A stretch of 42,727 nucleotides of DNA from NCBI GenBank assembly GCA_028408915.1, contig JAOOLS010000002.1:1-42727 (forward strand), given 5' to 3'. Position numbers and translations under genes: made by a program. Positions 28,229 to 42,727 of this stretch are shown piece after piece. Each line of letters opens with the position of its first letter. Position 1 is the stretch's first letter. A model generated the notes under the pieces. It was not told the origin of the DNA, searched no databases, and saw only the letters and a program-made list of their open reading frames with translations. This DNA is from Prochlorococcus sp. AH-716-J09 (lineage in GTDB: Bacteria > Cyanobacteriota > Cyanobacteriia > PCC-6307 > Cyanobiaceae).

Positions 28229-28996
28229 TTAATTATAAAAACCTTGCATTCCCATTGAATCCAAGGCAGTTTTTGCTTCTTCCATAACGGAGGGTTCTTT
28301 GTCGAAAAGAGCTATCTTGGTGCATTCATCAACGAAACTTTCTTGAAATGAATTATCTAATTTTTCATACAATCTACACAATGACCAGATGCAATTACTT
28401 CTTACACCCGGTTCATTATCTATTTTTAAACTTATTAAAAGTTGTTCTGCTGCCAATTGAGCATTTTTCAAAGAAACATTTCCTATTTCAGCTAAAGAAC
28501 TAGATGACCATAATCTTACTGCGGCTACATCGTTCTTCAAAGCATTTATTAATGGCTCCAAAACGATTTGATTATCATAATTAGCTAAGCTCCAAGCTGT
28601 CGCTCTTCGGACATAAGCATTATCGTCAGTCTTCAAAAGACTAACAAGTTTCTCCACCGCGCTAGGACATGGGTTACGACCCAAAGCATATACAACACTC
28701 ATTCTTTCAACAGGACAAGGTTGATCAAGTAATGGTAACAAAAGGGGAAAGGATCTCGAATCTCTATATTCACAAAATATTCTTAATCCCTGTATTCTCT
28801 CTTCTCTGTTACCTTTTAGCATTTTTAATGCTTCATTGCATTCCTGAGTTATGTTTAAACCTTTTGGAAAAGAATCTTCATCAATTTGTTCTAAAGGATC
28901 TATTTCAATTTCTAAGGCCAATTCTTTCGCTAAAACATCTGGATCAACAGCGATATCAACCAAGCTTTCTTTATTAGGATCCCTATTTTTTGTCAT
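28229..28996 (-). CDS. HEAT-repeat protein
   Basis: The 255-aa protein is built of HEAT-like (PBS-lyase-type) repeats. Examples are REERIQGLRIFCEYRDSRSF, PLLLPLLDQPCPVERMSVVYALGR, VEKLVSLLKTDDNAYVRRAT and LINALKNDVAAVRLWSSSSL, spaced about 33 residues. An acidic N-terminal 45 residues precede them. Such proteins are scaffolds or, when close to CpcE/CpcF, chromophore lyases; Prochlorococcus of this kind lacks phycobilisomes, and I see no basis for a lyase role. It is upstream of the DUF2997 cluster on the same strand with a 139-base gap containing a separate promoter. Confidence 0.85.
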   Translation of the reverse strand: MTKNRDPNKESLVDIAVDPDVLAKELALEIEIDPLEQIDEDSFPKGLNITQECNEALKMLKGNREERIQGLRIFCEYRDSRSFPLLLPLLDQPCPVERMSVVYALGRNPCPSAVEKLVSLLKTDDNAYVRRATAWSLANYDNQIVLEPLINALKNDVAAVRLWSSSSLAEIGNVSLKNAQLAAEQLLISLKIDNEPGVRSNCIWSLCRLYEKLDNSFQESFVDECTKIALFDKEPSVMEEAKTALDSMGMQGFYN

Positions 28997-29014
28997 TTTA
29001 AAAAACTAAAAATA

Positions 29015-29161
29015 TTAATTTATGGGTGCAGGAGTCATCATATCTCCTGGCAACCAAATTCTTGCACTAACAGCAAAAAAGGCAATCCCAAAGAGTGAGA
29101 CAATAGCGAAAGGTAAAATTTTTGTTTTAATAAAACCCAAAGATTTAAAATTATTTAACAC
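29015..29161 (-). CDS. Small single-helix membrane protein, 48 aa
   Basis: An intact frame runs from GTG 29161 to TAA 29017-29015. The protein starts MLNNFKSLGFIKTKILPFAI, has one membrane helix (about residues 15-34, ILPFAIVSLFGIAFFAVSAR) and ends IWLPGDMMTPAPIN. Positive charges before the helix and the short proline-rich tail give a clear topology. It resembles the small photosynthetic-membrane proteins of cyanobacteria in size and layout, but I do not recognise it. It lies between rlmN and the HEAT-repeat gene, 18 bases before the latter, on the same strand. Confidence 0.6.
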   Translation of the reverse strand: MLNNFKSLGFIKTKILPFAIVSLFGIAFFAVSARIWLPGDMMTPAPIN

Positions 29162-29213
29162 AATAATAACCTGTTTAAGAGACTTTTAAAAAATTTTTAT
29201 AAGATAATATTAT

Positions 29214-30269
<1,056 letters not shown>

Positions 30270-30286
30270 TTATTTAAAAACTATTT

Positions 30287-30442
<156 letters not shown>

Positions 30443-30492
30443 TTACAAATTAAAAAGTTATTCTAACCATTAAAAATAATAATAGATAATAT

Positions 30493-34620
<4,128 letters not shown>

Positions 34621-34627
34621 TTAAAGA

Positions 34628-39864
<5,237 letters not shown>

Positions 39865-40021
39865 CCAAGAAACCTGCGATTTTGTGAGATTTACTATTTA
39901 CTTTTAATTTACTCAATAATTAGTTCTTTAACTTTTCACCCAAAATGAGATCAACAAATAAATCTCGATATCAACAAAAAAACAATCTAATAATAAAGAA
40001 TTAAATTTTGTTTAATGCTGA

Positions 40022-40050
40022 TAAATGGTAACTGTGTTTGTTAAAGTCAA
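40022..40050 (-). promoter_or_regulatory. Possible rpoB promoter
   Basis: In the 219-base gap between rpoB and tatD, TTGACT at 40050-40045 (minus strand) is a good -35 element. Seventeen or eighteen bases later come CATTTA or ATTTAT as weak -10 candidates. The leader to rpoB would be about 150 bases. I see no terminator-like hairpin in the gap, so transcription from rpsT-tatD could also reach rpoB. Confidence 0.28.
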
Positions 40051-40083
40051 ATAATTAAGAAAAATTTCCAGTAATTCCTTATC

Positions 40084-40893
40084 CTAACAGCTGCTACGTC
40101 CACTTAACAAGTCAAATTTAAACAAATCTTCAGCATTCTTACATGACTCTCTAGCAATTGTAGTTAATTCAGTAGATCTTAAATCCGCCATAAAATTGGC
40201 AACATTTTCAACAAAAGCAGGTTCATTTCTTTTACCCCTATGAGGGACAGGAGCTAAAAATGGTGAATCAGTTTCAATTAAGTATTTATCATTTGGAACT
40301 ATTTTGGCACACTCATGAATTTCATATGCTTTTGGAAACGTTACGATACCACTAAAACTGATATAAAATCCAAAATCCAAGAAATGCTTCATTTCTTCTG
40401 GTGTTCCTGTCCAACAATGAAGTACACCATCAGGGCATTTTCCTTTATTAGAGAGATCACTACATATTTCAATCATTTCATTTGCAGCATCTCTGCAATG
40501 GATAATTACGGGCAATTGAAGTTCATAAGCTAATTCCATTTGCGGAATAAGTGCTTCAATCTGCTGAGTTTTATTATCATTTTTAAAAAAATCCAAGCCT
40601 AATTCTCCTATAGCTACAACTCGTCTATCTTCTAGAGCTGATTTTCTTAGAAGAGATTTTGAACTTTGATCCCATTTTTTTGCTTCTAGCGGATGCAAAC
40701 CAACTGAATAGTAAATTTCATTAAATTCATGGGATATTTTTTTCAACTTTGGAATTTCTGTTAATTCACAACAAGCATGAACCAATTTTTTTACACCTCT
40801 TGAACGCAATCTTAAAAAAACATCTTCAAGATCTTTCTCAAAATTTTCAAATATCAAATGACAGTGCGAGTCTATGAGTTCTATATCGCTCAT
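40084..40893 (-). CDS. tatD: TatD family metal-dependent hydrolase
   Basis: The 269-aa TIM-barrel protein starts with the metal ligands in IELIDSHCHLIFENFEKDLE and has VVAIGELGLDFFKN, QLPVIIHCRDAANEMIEI, GVLHCWTGTPEEMKHFLDFG and LIETDSPFLAP, all standard for TatD DNases of the YcfH type. It probably acts as a cytoplasmic exonuclease or hydrolase; the in vivo substrate is uncertain. It lies 17 bases after rpsT and is likely co-transcribed with it. Confidence 0.93.
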   Translation of the reverse strand: MSDIELIDSHCHLIFENFEKDLEDVFLRLRSRGVKKLVHACCELTEIPKLKKISHEFNEIYYSVGLHPLEAKKWDQSSKSLLRKSALEDRRVVAIGELGLDFFKNDNKTQQIEALIPQMELAYELQLPVIIHCRDAANEMIEICSDLSNKGKCPDGVLHCWTGTPEEMKHFLDFGFYISFSGIVTFPKAYEIHECAKIVPNDKYLIETDSPFLAPVPHRGKRNEPAFVENVANFMADLRSTELTTIARESCKNAEDLFKFDLLSGRSSC

Positions 40894-40910
40894 AATTATG
40901 ATCTGTCTTT

Positions 40911-41204
40911 TTACTTAGTGGTAAGAGTAGTTTTTACAAAATTATTGATTTTCGTTTTTTTATTAGCACCGTTGTTTTTGTGAAGAACATTTTTTTTAAC
41001 TGCTTTATCAATTAAGCTAAAAGCTTTATTAAGACTTGTTTTCACTAAATTTTTATTATCCTCATTAGGATTTTTTTTATATTTTTCGCAGTTCTCTAAT
41101 GTTTTTTTGGTTAAAGTCCTAACAGTAGATTTATATGACTTATTTATTAAACGATTTCTTTCGGCAATTTGTATTCTCTTTTTTGCTGATTTGTTGTTAG
41201 CCAC
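40911..41204 (-). CDS. rpsT: 30S ribosomal protein S20
   Basis: The 97-aa very basic, helical protein starts MANNKSAKKRIQIAERNRLI and has NKSYKSTVRTLTKKTLENCE, with the C-terminal GANKKTKINNFVKTTLTTK. It binds 16S rRNA at the base of the 30S subunit. It is the first gene of a minus-strand group that includes tatD and perhaps rpoB-C1-C2. Divergent from hisD. Confidence 0.97.
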   Translation of the reverse strand: MANNKSAKKRIQIAERNRLINKSYKSTVRTLTKKTLENCEKYKKNPNEDNKNLVKTSLNKAFSLIDKAVKKNVLHKNNGANKKTKINNFVKTTLTTK

Positions 41205-41265
41205 AGAGGGTGAATTAATAGAAGATTTTTATCATAACAAATAAATCGACTACTAATCAATCATA

Positions 41266-41271
41266 TATAAT
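41266..41271 (+). promoter_or_regulatory. -10 element of the hisD promoter
   Basis: A perfect TATAAT lies 54 bases before the hisD ATG at 41325. No good -35 element is seen 17 bases upstream (the sequence there is AT-rich), which is common for this organism type. The leader would be about 47 bases. Confidence 0.45.
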
Positions 41272-41324
41272 TTAGAAGAGATTAAATTGGGTTTTGAGCC
41301 TTTCTATTTGAAAAAATTAAGCAA

Positions 41325-42611
41325 ATGAAGATCATAAATAATAAAAAAGAAGCAATTGAAGAATTAAAAAGGATTTCTACTCGAACTAATTCAGAGAACA
41401 ATAATAAGGTAAATAGAATTGTTGAAGAAATTATTCAAGAGGTAAAAATTTCTGGAGATAAAGCGGTAGAAAAATATACAAAAAAATTTGATGGTTTTGA
41501 GCCTGACCCTATGCAAGTGAGTGCGGATCAAATAAAAAATGCATGGGACGAAATTGATAACAATTTGAAGCACTCACTTGTGGTAGCTCATAAAAGAATT
41601 CAAAAATTTCATGAAAAAGAAATTCCTCAATCTTTCACTATAAAAGGTGAATATGGTGATATCGTCCAAAGAAGATGGAGACCAGTTAAAAATGCAGGTA
41701 TTTATATTCCTGGAGGTAGAGCTGCTTATCCAAGTACAGTATTGATGAATGCTATACCTGCAAAAGTAGCAGGAGTAGAAGAAATCATAATGGTATCTCC
41801 TGGAAATAAAGAAGGGGAAATTAACAAAACTGTTTTAGCTGCAGCTCACTTATCAGGGATCAATAAAGTATTTAGAATTGGAGGAGCTCAAGCAATTGGT
41901 GCCTTAGCATTTGGCACAAATCAAATCAATAAAGTTGATGTTATTTCAGGTCCAGGGAATATTTATGTTACAACTGCGAAAAAACTCATTTATGGCTCTA
42001 CAGGGATTGATTCTTTAGCTGGTCCAAGTGAAATATTAATCATTGCAGATGAAACAGCTCAGAGCACTCACATAGCATCTGATCTACTAGCGCAAGCAGA
42101 ACATGATCCTTTAGCTTCATCAATACTTTTAACTACATCAAAGAACCAGGCAAAAGAGGTTTTAGAAGAACTTTATAAAAAAATAGATGATCATCCAAGA
42201 AAAGAAATTTGCATGCAATCAATAAAAAATTGGGGTTTAATTGTAATTTGCGAGAATTACGAATCATGTGTTGAACTAAGCAATAACTTTGCCCCTGAAC
42301 ACTTAGAAATCCTTACAGTAGATTCAAAAAAAATTCTTGCAAGTATAGAGAATGCAGGAGCGATATTTTTAGGGAAATGGACCCCAGAAGCAGTTGGAGA
42401 TTATCTTGCTGGACCAAATCATACTTTACCCACATCAGGAAATTCTAGATTTAGCGGTTCTTTAGGGGTTGAAACTTTTATGAAAAATACTTCAATTATA
42501 GAATTTAATGAAGAAAGTTTAAAAGTTAATAGCCTTGATATTATTAATCTTGCTAAAAGTGAAGGCTTACACAGCCACGCTAACTCTGTAGAAATAAGAT
42601 TTGAAGATTAG
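41325..42611 (+). CDS. hisD: Histidinol dehydrogenase
   Basis: The 428-aa zinc enzyme carries out the last two NAD-dependent oxidations of histidine biosynthesis. Conserved parts are [55 protein letters not shown], the zinc-site [12 protein letters not shown] with [18 protein letters not shown], and FAPEHLEIL. It stands alone from other his genes, as is usual in cyanobacteria. Its stop overlaps the convergent rpiA stop by four bases. Confidence 0.97.
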   Translation: MKIINNKKEAIEELKRISTRTNSENNNKVNRIVEEIIQEVKISGDKAVEKYTKKFDGFEPDPMQVSADQIKNAWDEIDNNLKHSLVVAHKRIQKFHEKEIPQSFTIKGEYGDIVQRRWRPVKNAGIYIPGGRAAYPSTVLMNAIPAKVAGVEEIIMVSPGNKEGEINKTVLAAAHLSGINKVFRIGGAQAIGALAFGTNQINKVDVISGPGNIYVTTAKKLIYGSTGIDSLAGPSEILIIADETAQSTHIASDLLAQAEHDPLASSILLTTSKNQAKEVLEELYKKIDDHPRKEICMQSIKNWGLIVICENYESCVELSNNFAPEHLEILTVDSKKILASIENAGAIFLGKWTPEAVGDYLAGPNHTLPTSGNSRFSGSLGVETFMKNTSIIEFNEESLKVNSLDIINLAKSEGLHSHANSVEIRFED

Positions 42612-42727
42612 CTAGTTCTTGAGGGTGAGTAAACCATTGGAATGTTGTTTTCAATTTTACCAACTAATACTTTGTCCGTAAGATTAACGAATAATCCATT
42701 TTCTAATACTCCTGGAATATTATTAAT
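42608..42727 (-). CDS. rpiA: Ribose-5-phosphate isomerase A, C-terminal end (truncated by window)
   Basis: The last 39 codons of a minus-strand gene are visible: [39 protein letters not shown]. The PGVLENGLF motif is typical of the RpiA C-terminus. The enzyme interconverts ribose-5-phosphate and ribulose-5-phosphate in the Calvin and pentose phosphate pathways. The rest lies beyond the window. Assignment rests on this short segment. Confidence 0.8.
   Translation of the reverse strand: MNNIPGVLENGLFVNLTDKVLVGKIENNIPMVYSPSRTS

Noticed and set aside
39865-40083. Possible small RNA in the 219-base gap before rpoB
   Set aside because: AT-rich with no stable stem or U-tract that I can see; only a weak promoter candidate is supported.

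Overview
This AT-rich window (low-30s % GC by eye) comes from a marine picocyanobacterium, almost certainly a high-light-adapted Prochlorococcus. The evidence is the split RNA polymerase rpoC1/rpoC2, a cyanobacterial atp operon with both b and b' subunits, a small high-light-inducible protein gene, a Ycf35/DUF2997/ferredoxin cluster, a System II cytochrome c biogenesis pair, a PII protein and a picocyanobacterial biotin operon. It is a compact core-genome segment. I see no insertion sequence, prophage, CRISPR array, tRNA or rRNA, and no gene-free stretch above 300 bases.

Layout: (1) 1-2617: the end of glutamine-dependent NAD synthetase, convergent with a [2Fe-2S] ferredoxin / 63-aa protein / DUF3326 cluster. 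(2) 2634-8430, minus strand: the operon atp1-atpB-atpE-atpG'-atpF-atpH-atpA-atpG, with two hairpins between atpB and atpE. (3) 8632-11896, plus: ftsW, ccdA and ccs1, the last two being cytochrome c maturation genes. (4) 11893-14145: queF, an NtcA-like promoter driving a small ORF and glnB, then tlyA and a possible small membrane protein. (5) 14211-19677: purB and fumC facing a long Ski2/Mtr4-like helicase. (6) 19817-24385: a packed biotin operon bioF-bioK-bioC-bioD-bioA. (7) 24394-28996: DUF3143 and J-domain genes, rsmG, then HEAT / DUF2997 / Ycf35 / [4Fe-4S] ferredoxin / aldo-keto reductase. (8) 29015-41204, minus: rpsT-tatD-rpoB-rpoC1-rpoC2-hli-rlmN and a 48-aa membrane protein. (9) 41266-42727: hisD and the end of rpiA.

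The strongest anomaly is a set of single-base frame breaks, each at or next to an A/T homopolymer, between 7.7 and 19.9 kb. They interrupt atpB, ftsW, ccs1 (twice), tlyA, bioF and probably the small ORF before glnB. Correcting one base at each site restores a full-length protein (241, 411, 428, 271 and 379 aa for the recognised genes). Because atpB, ftsW and ccs1 should be indispensable, sequencing or assembly error is the likeliest cause. The roughly 23 kb after position 19,900, including the 4.1-kb rpoC2, shows none. These genes are annotated at restored extents.

For undescribed biology, the best candidates are the HEAT/DUF2997/Ycf35/ferredoxin/aldo-keto reductase cluster, where the reductase seems to keep an Fe-S-domain fold without its cysteines and a perfect palindrome sits at the likely transcription start. 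Others are the hairpins before atpE, the tandem repeat at the atp promoter, and the NtcA-like box before glnB. All regulatory proposals are inferences from sequence alone.
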